Positions 1 to 5,701 of a stretch of DNA of 10,218 nucleotides are shown piece by piece. The stretch comes from Candidatus Poribacteria bacterium (lineage in GTDB: Bacteria > Poribacteria > WGA-4E > GCA-2687025). Under the pieces are notes generated by a model that did no database searches, had not been told where the DNA came from, and worked only from the letters and a program-made list of their open reading frames with translations. Where the stretch lies: assembly GCA_002687025.1 (NCBI GenBank), contig NYZG01000011.1:1-10218 (forward strand), read 5' to 3'. The number at the start of each line of letters is the position of its first letter. Within the stretch, counting starts at the first letter, position 1. The translations under genes and the position numbers were made by a program.

Positions 1-953
1 AGCACCGTCCGCTGCTGGAACGCGTCGAAGGCGAGCAACGTCACCTCCAGTGTCTTCAGCCCCTGACCGTAGTCGCAGAGGATGCTCGATCGGTCGCCGG
101 ATTTGACGGCGTCGATGAACGCGCGCCCTTCGGCGGGGAACATGTCGTTGCCGGTTTCTTGCTCGTACGTGTCCTCAGGCGTGCGGATCTTCATGCCACC
201 ATACGTGAACTCGACGACGAGGTCCCGGGCAAATATGTCCAAACCCGTCTTGAACCCCTGCGACAGCGCGCAGCTCGACGTGATCGTCCCGATCGCGCCG
301 TTCTCGAAGTAGAGGTGCGCGATGCTCATGTTGTCGATGGTCGCGGTGTCGTTGATGGGCGTCCGCGTGGCGAAGCCGCCACCGACCGCCGCGACATCGC
401 CCACGACGTAGAGCGCGGTGTCGACGATGTGCGTCGTCTGCTCAACCAGTTGCCCGCCCGATCTGTCACGTTGCTGCCACCAGCCGCCTGGCGCGCCGCC
501 CATGTAGTCCCCGAGCGCCATCTCCCCCTTGTGGTCGGCGAGCCGCTCCTTCAGGGGGACGATCGTGTCGAGATAGCGGACACAGTAGCCGACCGCGTTA
601 ATCACGCCGGAATCGCGGATCGTCTCGTACTTCTTGATCGCCGGTTCCATGTCCAGATGCACCGGCTTCTCGACGAATATGGGCGTGCCGGTCGCGACGA
701 CATCCTCCTCTATCGAGCCGTGCGCGAATGGCGGGACGCACACGTAGACCGCGTCAAGATCGGCCTTGTCGAGCATGTCGCGATAGTCGGCGTAGGTGTC
801 CTCGACGCCAAAGTCTTCGGCCCGCTTTGCGAGTTGCTCGGGGTTGATATCGCACATCGCGACGAGTTCGGCGTCTTCGAACTGGCTGAGGTAGTTCAGA
901 TGGCCGCCGGCGACGCCGCCGACGCCGATAAAGCCTATGCGTGCAACGTCCAA
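1..953 (-). CDS. Gfo/Idh/MocA family NAD(P)-dependent oxidoreductase, 3' end cut by window
   Basis: Reading the minus strand gives 317 residues without a stop before the window edge. The N-terminus carries a Rossmann dinucleotide-binding signature (GFIGVGGVAGGHL, residues 7-19), followed by CDINPEQLAKRAEDFG (34-49), where an acidic residue after the second strand typically contacts the cofactor ribose. VEKP (94-97) is the family EKP motif. GGQLVEQTTHIVD (166-178) is the usual GG...H..D segment, with H175 and D178 near the expected catalytic site. Family members are usually about 330-400 aa, so only a short C-terminal piece is missing. The start is TTG at 951-953, chosen because AAGGAG lies 7 bases upstream and no in-frame ATG precedes the Rossmann strand. 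The family oxidises or reduces sugars, inositols and related polyols in the cytoplasm. The substrate is unknown. It diverges from the DUF4838 gene across about 150 bp. Confidence 0.93.
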   Translation of the reverse strand, partial: MDVARIGFIGVGGVAGGHLNYLSQFEDAELVAMCDINPEQLAKRAEDFGVEDTYADYRDMLDKADLDAVYVCVPPFAHGSIEEDVVATGTPIFVEKPVHLDMEPAIKKYETIRDSGVINAVGYCVRYLDTIVPLKERLADHKGEMALGDYMGGAPGGWWQQRDRSGGQLVEQTTHIVDTALYVVGDVAAVGGGFATRTPINDTATIDNMSIAHLYFENGAIGTITSSCALSQGFKTGLDIFARDLVVEFTYGGMKIRTPEDTYEQETGNDMFPAEGRAFIDAVKSGDRSSILCDYGQGLKTLEVTLLAFDAFQQRTV

Positions 954-960
954 GGGAGTT

Positions 961-966
961 CTCCTT
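961..966 (-). promoter_or_regulatory. Ribosome binding site AAGGAG fixing a TTG start
   Basis: AAGGAG on the minus strand sits 7 bases before TTG (951-953). It is the only good Shine-Dalgarno near the start of the Rossmann fold, so it decides the non-ATG start of the oxidoreductase. Confidence 0.75.
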
Positions 967-1063
967 ACGGGAGCGGGGATGCCTGTCTCCTGAGCGCGGC
1001 TAGGATATGTCGCGTGAATGGGGCGGACAAGTCACGACGGCGCCGATGGCGTGCTATGCTACG

Positions 1064-1088
1064 CGGCAACGGTGGCGAACCGTTGCCG
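1064..1088. promoter_or_regulatory. Perfect 10-bp inverted repeat (operator or 5'-UTR hairpin) before DUF4838 gene
   Basis: The arms CGGCAACGGT (1064-1073) and ACCGTTGCCG (1079-1088) are perfectly complementary around a 5-base spacer GGCGA. The repeat ends 5 bases before the AGGAG ribosome binding site (1094-1098) of the gene starting at 1104. A possible -10 hexamer, TATGCT, lies at 1055-1060 without a convincing -35 partner. If that promoter is real, the repeat overlaps the transcription start and could be a repressor operator, or it could fold in the leader RNA and affect ribosome access. The repeat itself is directly visible; its role is inferred. Confidence 0.6.
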
Positions 1089-1103
1089 AAGGCAGGAGCG
1101 GAC

Positions 1104-2060
1104 ATGAACTTCACACGTCGCGGCATCGTCCTCACCCCTACCGACCTCAATGGCATCGCCGTCCAGTGGGTGGACAGGATGGCCGCGGCGTCTCTGAACG
1201 TCCTCGGCTTGCATGGGGGCATCGACGAGTGCGTGCGCTTCATTCACGGTGACGAGGGGCGCGCGTGCCTCGACGCGGCCGAGTCGGCCGGGATCGACGT
1301 CGAGTACGAGTTGCACGCGCTCGGCTGGCTACTGCCTCGGGGCATGTTCCCCGACCACCCCGAGTGGTTCCGCATGGACGAACACGGCGACCGCGTGTCC
1401 GACGCGAACATGTGCGCGTCGTCCGCGGAGGCGCTGGAATACGTAGGGGCGCGCGGCGTCGAACTCGCGCGGATGCTCACGCCGACGACGAACCGCTACT
1501 ACTACTGGGCGGACGATGCGAAGCCGTGGTGCGCGTGCGAGGCGTGTCGCGAATACACCGCGAGCGACCAGAATCTGCTCATGACGAACGCGCTGGCCCT
1601 CGCCCTGACGGACGTGCGTCCCGAGGCCAGGATGGGCTACCTCGCCTACTACAACGCCATCGAGCCGCCGACCCGCGTGCGACCCGCGGACGGCATGTTC
1701 CTCGAATACGCGCCGATCATGCGGAACTCCGCGGTGCCGCTAGACGACCTCACCGACGCCAAGAACGTGGAACACGCGGACAACCTGCGCCGACTCGTCG
1801 AGACGTTCGATACATTCGACATGGGCGACGCCCACATCCTGGAGTACTGGGTGGACGCGTCCCGCTTCTCGGGCTGGAAGCGCCCGAGCGTGCGCATCCC
1901 GTTCGACGCCGACGTGATCGAGCAGGACGCGCGGTTCTACGCGTCGTTGGGCTTCCGTTCCGCGACGAGCTTCGGCGTCTTTCTCGACGCGGACTACGAC
2001 CGCATGCACGGTCCGCCGCCGATCCGCGAGTACGGCGAAGCCCTCGCGCGCGTACCGTAG
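1104..2060 (+). CDS. DUF4838-type glycoside-hydrolase-like protein
   Basis: The protein has 318 residues, starting at ATG 1104 behind AGGAG with 5-base spacing. The open frame continues far upstream, but there it is antisense to the oxidoreductase. It resembles DUF4838 proteins, often TIM-barrel-like and found in carbohydrate-degrading loci. HPEWF (85-89) is followed by a Gly/Arg-containing segment and NMCASS (102-107), which is typical of the family. YYYWADD (132-138) and then WCACEAC (142-148, Cys 143, 145 and 148) recall the W..C..C segment that may bind a metal. LAYYNAIEPP (180-189) and MFLEYAPI (198-205) match later strands. No signal peptide is visible, unlike many larger secreted relatives, so it is probably cytoplasmic. 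It is shorter than multidomain family members and lacks extra sugar-binding modules. The reaction is unknown; a polysaccharide or glycoside-related role is inferred from the family and neighbours. Confidence 0.8.
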   Translation: MNFTRRGIVLTPTDLNGIAVQWVDRMAAASLNVLGLHGGIDECVRFIHGDEGRACLDAAESAGIDVEYELHALGWLLPRGMFPDHPEWFRMDEHGDRVSDANMCASSAEALEYVGARGVELARMLTPTTNRYYYWADDAKPWCACEACREYTASDQNLLMTNALALALTDVRPEARMGYLAYYNAIEPPTRVRPADGMFLEYAPIMRNSAVPLDDLTDAKNVEHADNLRRLVETFDTFDMGDAHILEYWVDASRFSGWKRPSVRIPFDADVIEQDARFYASLGFRSATSFGVFLDADYDRMHGPPPIREYGEALARVP

Positions 2061-2095
2061 GCCCTTCCGGGCTCGTCCTGGGGAGCGGGAGCCAC

Positions 2096-2125
2096 GGTGG
2101 GCCAAGGTATCACGGGTGGCCCGCC
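2096..2125 (+). terminator. Terminator-like hairpin after DUF4838 gene
   Basis: GGTGGGCCA (2096-2104) can pair with TGGCCCGCC (2117-2125) with one T-G wobble around a 12-base loop. It begins 36 bases after the stop codon at 2058-2060. No T-tract follows, so intrinsic termination is only possible, not shown. Confidence 0.35.
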
Positions 2126-2138
2126 ATACTGCCGTAGG

Positions 2139-2182
2139 CATGCCCCGCGAGACCGTACCAGAAATGTCTCGCCCGTGGCATG
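2139..2182. repeat. CGAGAC-type palindromic repeat, copy H0
   Basis: The inner arms GCGAGAC (2147-2153) and GTCTCGC (2166-2172) enclose a 12-base loop. The outer arms CATGCC (2139-2144) and GGCATG (2177-2182) extend the stem past an internal bulge. It shares the CGAGAC...GTCTCG core and similar loop length with the copies at 2535-2563 and 3810-3839. Read on the minus strand, its loop ends in ACG as the 3810 copy does, suggesting an inverted orientation. Confidence 0.55.
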
Positions 2183-2489
2183 GCTCAGCCTCGCCACGCC
2201 CGTTCGAAGCCACACATCACGTTGACCTTCGACCGGGCCGGTATTGCGTCCATCACATGGCTTCAATGAGTTGGTGCCCGGGCAGGCCCGGGACGGGGTC
2301 TGCATCTCAGCGCTGACGCCTGTCCGGCTGGTGAATCCTCGCAGCTCCGCCCCGCTCCCAGCCGAACATGATGGCGATGCAGTGCGATTGGACGATCCTC
2401 GTCCTGGCGAACGGGTTACAATCGCGGCACTCCTGCCCTCCATCGTGCGGCGCGACCTCGCATGGCTACTCCTTCACGGCATCGGCGAG

Positions 2490-2515
2490 CTGGTCAGATC
2501 TGTCCAAGTGACCAG
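2490..2515. repeat. Palindrome P1, CTGGTCA-N12-TGACCAG
   Basis: Perfect 7-bp arms (2490-2496 and 2509-2515) enclose a 12-base spacer. The spacer closely matches that of the copy at 3892-3917 (shared ATCTGT and AAG), so the whole 26-bp block is a repeated unit in the same orientation. The size and dyad symmetry suit a dimeric regulator such as a GntR-type protein. That reading is an inference. Confidence 0.6.
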
Positions 2516-2534
2516 CTTATGCATTTGCACTCGC

Positions 2535-2563
2535 AACGAGACACTATCCTTAAGGGTCTCGTT
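2535..2563. repeat. CGAGAC-type palindromic repeat, copy H1
   Basis: The arms AACGAGAC (2535-2542) and GTCTCGTT (2556-2563) form a perfect 8-bp stem with a 13-base loop. The loop starts ACTATCCT, exactly as in the copy at 3810-3839. It lies 19 bases after P1. Confidence 0.65.
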
Positions 2564-2719
2564 CGGAGTAGCGATGGAAGGGAAGCGTTCGAGCGTCCGA
2601 TCAACGAAGAGATAAAGGCGCTGACCGGCTGATTTCCCGGAGCAGTCGCGGAGGATCCGTCCTTACCCACCGGTGGTTATCCTTGGCGACTGGATACCGG
2701 TGTTCTGAGATCGCTGGTA

Positions 2720-2736
2720 GGCGGCCGGTTGCCGCC
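2720..2736 (-). terminator. Hairpin downstream of the phosphotransferase gene
   Basis: GGCGGC (2720-2725) and GCCGCC (2731-2736) form a perfect 6-bp GC stem with a 5-base loop. It lies 36 bases beyond the minus-strand stop at 2773. No T-run follows, so it could be a terminator, an RNA-stabilising hairpin or chance in GC-rich DNA. Confidence 0.35.
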
Positions 2737-2772
2737 GGATGAGTCTACGCGCCTAATGCCGGGCCTAGATCG

Positions 2773-3750
2773 CTATCGCGACACTGCCAATGGACTAAGC
2801 TGCTGGGCCAAGGCATTAGTGTCCGCAACCCACAAGAGAAACCGATCGGGATCCCGGGTACTGTTGGCGGTCAGCAGCGCGTTATACCGCGCAAACCGGA
2901 GCAACTCGAATGCGGTCTCCTCTTCCGGTGTAGACGGCACGGAGTCAGGGAGATGTCGATGATAAGCCGCCAGGAAGACTTCGCAGACCTGCCGATCGAG
3001 CTTCGCGATGCCTCCGCCGCTGCGAACGGACTTCCCGGCGGCCCGGTAGAGGAAATACGCCAGGTCAAAAGACCGCGGGGCCGCTTGAACTAGATCAAGG
3101 TCGCAAACGGCAACCACTCCGCCCGCATCAAAGATCAAGTTCCCTGCGTGATAGTCTCCGTGGACGACCGCGCACGACCTCGGCAAGGGTAGGCTGTGGC
3201 ATGGATCCATACTGATGAGCGCGTCGACGCACTGGTCAACTGCGTGGATGGCCTCAGGATGTGCCAAAAAGAACCCCCGGATCCGCTTCGCGAAGAATCG
3301 GATGCGCTCCTCCGTCGGATATCCGACATCTTGTCCAAGGTTGGCGTCAGGGCGTGGGCATCGGAGAGTCAATGAATGAAATTCTGCCAACCTCTGCGCT
3401 GCCGATGCAATGTGGTCAAGATCCCCGATCGCATAGGGTTCTCCTACGACGAATTCATGGCATTCGCAAATGTGCCCACCCCACACAGCAAAAGGTCGTC
3501 CATCTACCGCCCGGCGCAGAGAAGGAACAGGGAACTCGTGGGACTCGAGATGTTCGAGCAAACCGCAGACGTATTCGGCCTGCGCGTTTGACCACCATTC
3601 ACTCCTCACCTTAAGAAAAAGCTTGCCGGCATCCGTCTCTACCGCGTAGCGCCGCCCCATCCATGTCGATCCAGTGGTGATCTCTCGGAAATCCTGCAAT
3701 GCAAAGCCGAACAACTGCGCTATCTCATGGATCTCAGATGACGAATACAC
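2773..3750 (-). CDS. APH/choline-kinase-family phosphotransferase (homoserine-kinase-II-like)
   Basis: The product has 325 residues from a GTG start at 3748-3750. That start is preferred over an upstream in-frame ATG (3817-3819) because AGGAG lies 5 bases before it and the ATG lies inside a palindromic repeat. The protein shows the APH kinase-like fold. LFLKVRSEWW (44-53) holds the ATP-binding lysine K47. VVHGDYHAGN (195-204) is the Brenner motif, with catalytic D199 and N204. VCDLDLV (215-221) supplies the Mg-binding aspartates, and RSFDLAY (226-232) follows as in the family. Such enzymes transfer the ATP gamma-phosphate to a hydroxyl of homoserine, choline, sugars, antibiotics or hydroxy-amino acids in the cytoplasm. 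The substrate cannot be set here, and the absence of a clear aminoglycoside signature argues against calling it a resistance gene. By eye the gene is less GC-biased than the operon at 4730-8061, which hints at transfer. Confidence 0.88.
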   Translation of the reverse strand: MYSSSEIHEIAQLFGFALQDFREITTGSTWMGRRYAVETDAGKLFLKVRSEWWSNAQAEYVCGLLEHLESHEFPVPSLRRAVDGRPFAVWGGHICECHEFVVGEPYAIGDLDHIASAAQRLAEFHSLTLRCPRPDANLGQDVGYPTEERIRFFAKRIRGFFLAHPEAIHAVDQCVDALISMDPCHSLPLPRSCAVVHGDYHAGNLIFDAGGVVAVCDLDLVQAAPRSFDLAYFLYRAAGKSVRSGGGIAKLDRQVCEVFLAAYHRHLPDSVPSTPEEETAFELLRFARYNALLTANSTRDPDRFLLWVADTNALAQQLSPLAVSR

Positions 3751-3755
3751 AGTTT

Positions 3756-3760
3756 CTCCT
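3756..3760 (-). promoter_or_regulatory. Ribosome binding site AGGAG fixing a GTG start
   Basis: AGGAG on the minus strand, 5 bases ahead of GTG at 3748-3750, is the best initiation signal for the phosphotransferase. It moves the start 23 codons downstream of the first in-frame ATG. Confidence 0.65.
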
Positions 3761-3809
3761 GACCTTCCAGAAAGTGCGACGCGAGCGTTGGGGCGACAGC
3801 CTCTCTCCC

Positions 3810-3839
3810 AACGAGACACTATCCTAGAACGGTCTCGTT
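3810..3839. repeat. CGAGAC-type palindromic repeat, copy H2
   Basis: The arms AACGAGAC (3810-3817) and GTCTCGTT (3832-3839) flank a 14-base loop starting ACTATCCT. Arms and the first eight loop bases are identical to H1 at 2535-2563. It lies about 60 bases upstream of the phosphotransferase start. Confidence 0.65.
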
Positions 3840-3891
3840 TGGATGTCCGTCCACGCTCTCTCGCCTACGCTCCTGAAAGCCCGCCTTCCAA

Positions 3892-3917
3892 CTGGTCAAA
3901 TCTGTTAAAGTGACCAA
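3892..3917. repeat. Palindrome P2, TGGTCA-N12-TGACCA
   Basis: TGGTCA (3893-3898) and TGACCA (3911-3916) enclose a 12-base spacer. The block matches P1 (2490-2515) at nearly all positions, in the same orientation. It lies about 140 bp upstream of the phosphotransferase start. Confidence 0.6.
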
Positions 3918-4105
3918 TTCGTGCCGGAGTGGCAAGCCGGACGCACATCATGGCGCGATGGCACATGGAACCACCCGAATGAAACTCGGTCGTGGCGCCG
4001 ATCGATCCCGTCGGTGCCTTAACGCGTGCGCCACTCGCCGCCCTGTCCTACGAGCCGGTTTCGCCTCGCGTGGCTGAGTCGCCCGACCCGCACAACCACA
4101 CCCGC

Positions 4106-4597
4106 TCAGAAGCGCTCCCAGTGGATCACGTCATCCAGCTCACGCTTCTTCTTGGCGCCGTCCTCGGCCGGATAGCCGAGGGGATTGAGGCTGACCAGGC
4201 GGTAGCTCTCGGGCACGCCGAGGATATCGCGCACTTCGTCCACGTATGGGCGCTTGTCGCCGGACACCCAGCACGAGCCGATGCCGTGCGCCCACGCGGC
4301 GTGCAGGATGTTCGTCGTCGCCGCGCTGCCGTCCTCGACGTAGAACGTGACGTCCTCGCAGAACACGACGATGCACGCGGCCGCCGATGCGATGTGCTTC
4401 CCGTAGTCGGTGATGTCGGCGAGGCCGGTCAGCATCTCGCGATCGGTGACCACGACGAACGTCCACGGCTGGCGGTTCGTCGCGCTGGGCGCCAACCGCG
4501 CGCAGTCGACAATGTCCTCCAGCGTTTCGCGCGGGATCGGTCGGTCGTCGTATTGCCGAACGCTACGTCGCGTCTTGAGACAGGTAATCGCGTCCAT
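4106..4597 (-). CDS. Nitroreductase-family FMN-dependent oxidoreductase
   Basis: The protein has 163 residues starting MDAITCLKTRRSVRQY. The ATG at 4595-4597 has AGGAG 7 bases upstream; the longer in-frame extension lacks such a signal. TRRSVRQYDDRPIP near residues 9-22 and LAPSATNRQPWTFVVV near 35-50 are the FMN-binding N-terminal signature, including the RRSxR segment and the Ser/Asn/Gln-Pro-Trp stretch. The middle part (HAAWAHGIGSCWVSG) and C-terminal LNPLGYPAE and HWERF are also typical. At 163 aa it is at the short end of the family, as in single-domain NfnB/FMN-reductase-like members. Homodimeric members use NAD(P)H to reduce nitroaromatics, quinones, flavins or dehalogenation substrates. 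The true substrate is unknown. It is divergent from the sugar operon and may share its control region. Confidence 0.92.
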   Translation of the reverse strand: MDAITCLKTRRSVRQYDDRPIPRETLEDIVDCARLAPSATNRQPWTFVVVTDREMLTGLADITDYGKHIASAAACIVVFCEDVTFYVEDGSAATTNILHAAWAHGIGSCWVSGDKRPYVDEVRDILGVPESYRLVSLNPLGYPAEDGAKKKRELDDVIHWERF

Positions 4598-4632
4598 ATC
4601 GTCGCTCCTGCGAGGGTTGGGTCTGTCGCGGA

Positions 4633-4661
4633 TTGATAGCCCGCGAGGCGCCATGTGACCA
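4633..4661 (-). promoter_or_regulatory. Possible sigma-70-type promoter for nitroreductase gene
   Basis: On the minus strand TGGTCA (4656-4661, 4 of 6 matches to TTGACA) and TATCAA (4633-4638, 4 of 6 to TATAAT) are 17 bases apart, 35 bp before the start codon. Such matches occur by chance, so this is a candidate only. Confidence 0.35.
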
Positions 4662-4667
4662 CCGCGC

Positions 4668-4696
4668 TTGCTCACGGATGCCGTCGTGGCTATCGT
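4668..4696 (+). promoter_or_regulatory. Possible sigma-70-type promoter for the sugar operon
   Basis: TTGCTC (4668-4673) and TATCGT (4691-4696) are separated by 17 bases, and the operon start codon lies 33 bp downstream. Its -35 element would sit almost back to back with that of the divergent nitroreductase candidate promoter. The match to consensus is moderate. Confidence 0.33.
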
Positions 4697-4729
4697 GGCC
4701 GAGTGGGTAACACGGGAGACCGCCGCCGC

Positions 4730-5701
4730 ATGCCGCGCGACCGCGACAAGCCTCTAGACGTCCTGAGCGTGGCGGATCTCTGCGTCGATCTCGTGTTGAC
4801 GGGCGATGTCGTCCCCCGGTTCGGGCAGGCGGAGCAACTCGTGGACGACTACCACCTCGAGCTGGGCGGCTCCGCGACGATATTCGCCGGACAACTCGTG
4901 AAGCTGGGCGCGCGCGCGGGGATTCTCGGGTCCATCGGCGCGGACCTCTTCGGCGACTTCGTCGCGGGTCGGCTTGCGGGGTTGGGCGTCGCGACGGAGC
5001 GCGTCGTACGCGCCGAGGGCGTGCGAACGGGTCTGGGCGTCGCCCTCGTGAAGGAGAGCGAAGATCGCACCATGCTGACCTACGCGGGGACCATCGACGC
5101 GACGGCGCCCGAGCATCTGACGCACGATCTGCCGTCCCTCGCCCGGCACTGGCACATATCGAGCTTCTTCCTGCTGTCCCTGCTACGTCCCACGTGGGCG
5201 TCCTGGCTGCGGCGGTGTCGGCAAGCCGGTCTGACGACATCGCTCGACACGAATTGGGACCCCGCCGAGACATGGGATGGCGTGCATGAAATCCTGCCTC
5301 TGATCGACGTATTCCTCCCGAACGCGACCGAGGCGTGCGCCATCGCCGGGGAGTCCGATGTAGAACTCGCCGGCCGCACGCTGGCGGGATTCGGTTGCGT
5401 GGTAGTGGTCAAGCAGGGCGCGGATGGCGCGACGGCATTCCACGAGAACGACATGTCGTCGCTCGATCTCAGTGAGGAAGCGCCGCCGCCGCGCATCGTG
5501 GACTCCATAGGAGCCGGCGACTGCTTCGACGCCGGATTCTTGCGCGGATGGATCCTCGGGTGGGGCATCGAGGCCTGCCTACGTCTGGGGCATCGTTGCG
5601 GGCGCGCGAGTCTGAGCGAGGCGGGTGGATTCCGCGGGCAGTTGGTCGAGGACGTGAGCGGGAACACGCTGCAGGGAGTTCAGATGAGGAGATCGCGATG
5701 A
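4730..5701 (+). CDS. PfkB-family carbohydrate kinase, first gene of operon
   Basis: The protein has 323 residues, the usual PfkB/ribokinase size. ATG at 4730 is chosen because the next residues lead directly into the first strand (LDVLSVADLCVDL). Its ribosome binding site is weak (GGGAG, 11 bases away). ELGGSATIFAGQLVKLG (44-60) is the N-terminal PfkB glycine motif, but with SATIFA in place of the ribokinase-type N-x-A. GSIGADLFGDFV (67-78), DTNWDP (173-178), LPNATEA (196-202) and KQGADGA (228-234) follow in family order. VDSIGAGDCFDAGF (257-270) is the C-terminal signature, with catalytic D264 and the GAGD anion hole. It should phosphorylate a sugar or sugar derivative with ATP in the cytoplasm. 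Its stop overlaps the next ATG (ATGA), so translation is probably coupled. FrlD-like or sulfofructose-kinase-like roles are possible. Confidence 0.93.
   Translation: MPRDRDKPLDVLSVADLCVDLVLTGDVVPRFGQAEQLVDDYHLELGGSATIFAGQLVKLGARAGILGSIGADLFGDFVAGRLAGLGVATERVVRAEGVRTGLGVALVKESEDRTMLTYAGTIDATAPEHLTHDLPSLARHWHISSFFLLSLLRPTWASWLRRCRQAGLTTSLDTNWDPAETWDGVHEILPLIDVFLPNATEACAIAGESDVELAGRTLAGFGCVVVVKQGADGATAFHENDMSSLDLSEEAPPPRIVDSIGAGDCFDAGFLRGWILGWGIEACLRLGHRCGRASLSEAGGFRGQLVEDVSGNTLQGVQMRRSR

Larger units (their letters stand above)
2061..2772. other. 0.7-kb stretch without a convincing gene
   Basis: Frames here are short, arginine-rich or lack ribosome binding sites, and none resembles a known family. 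The stretch holds a terminator-like hairpin (2096-2125), a CGAGAC-type hairpin (2139-2182), a CCCGGG-cagg-CCCGGG hairpin near 2278-2293, the P1 and H1 palindromes (2490-2563), a CCACCGGTGG palindrome near 2668-2677, and a GGCGGC/GCCGCC hairpin (2720-2736). A decayed gene or a small RNA cannot be excluded. Confidence 0.6.
3751..4105. other. Intergenic stretch upstream of phosphotransferase and downstream of nitroreductase
   Basis: About 355 bp hold the ribosome binding site and probable promoter region of the minus-strand phosphotransferase, the H2 and P2 palindromes, and the tail of the nitroreductase transcript. No gene, tRNA or clear terminator is visible. A small inverted repeat CGTTGGG (3786-3792)/CCCAACG (3807-3813) partly overlaps H2. 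Confidence 0.55.

Noticed and set aside
159..1103. A long in-frame upstream extension of the DUF4838 protein (633 aa in all)
   Set aside because: This part is antisense to the oxidoreductase, which has clear Rossmann and EKP motifs. The extension is arginine/valine-rich with no family resemblance, and the good ribosome binding site is at 1094.
1265..2137. A 290-aa plus-strand frame within the DUF4838 gene
   Set aside because: Arginine-rich shadow typical of an alternative frame in GC-rich coding DNA. It has no recognisable motif.
2195..2225. A GTTCGAA stretch resembling a tRNA T-loop
   Set aside because: The flanking bases do not pair into a T-stem, and no anticodon or acceptor stem is visible.
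2773..3750. Calling the APH-fold kinase an aminoglycoside resistance gene
   Set aside because: The catalytic motifs are shared by homoserine kinases, choline kinases and many sugar or metabolite kinases. Nothing specific to antibiotic binding is visible.
2490..3917. An insertion sequence or integron cassette around the phosphotransferase
   Set aside because: There is no transposase or integrase, no clear target-site duplication, and the palindromes do not match the R'/R'' pattern of integron attC sites.
3992..4636. A 214-aa plus-strand frame opposite the nitroreductase
   Set aside because: Antisense shadow of a gene with clear FMN-binding motifs.
4563..5273. A 236-aa minus-strand frame opposite the kinase
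   Set aside because: Arg/Ser/Pro-rich composition typical of a shadow frame.
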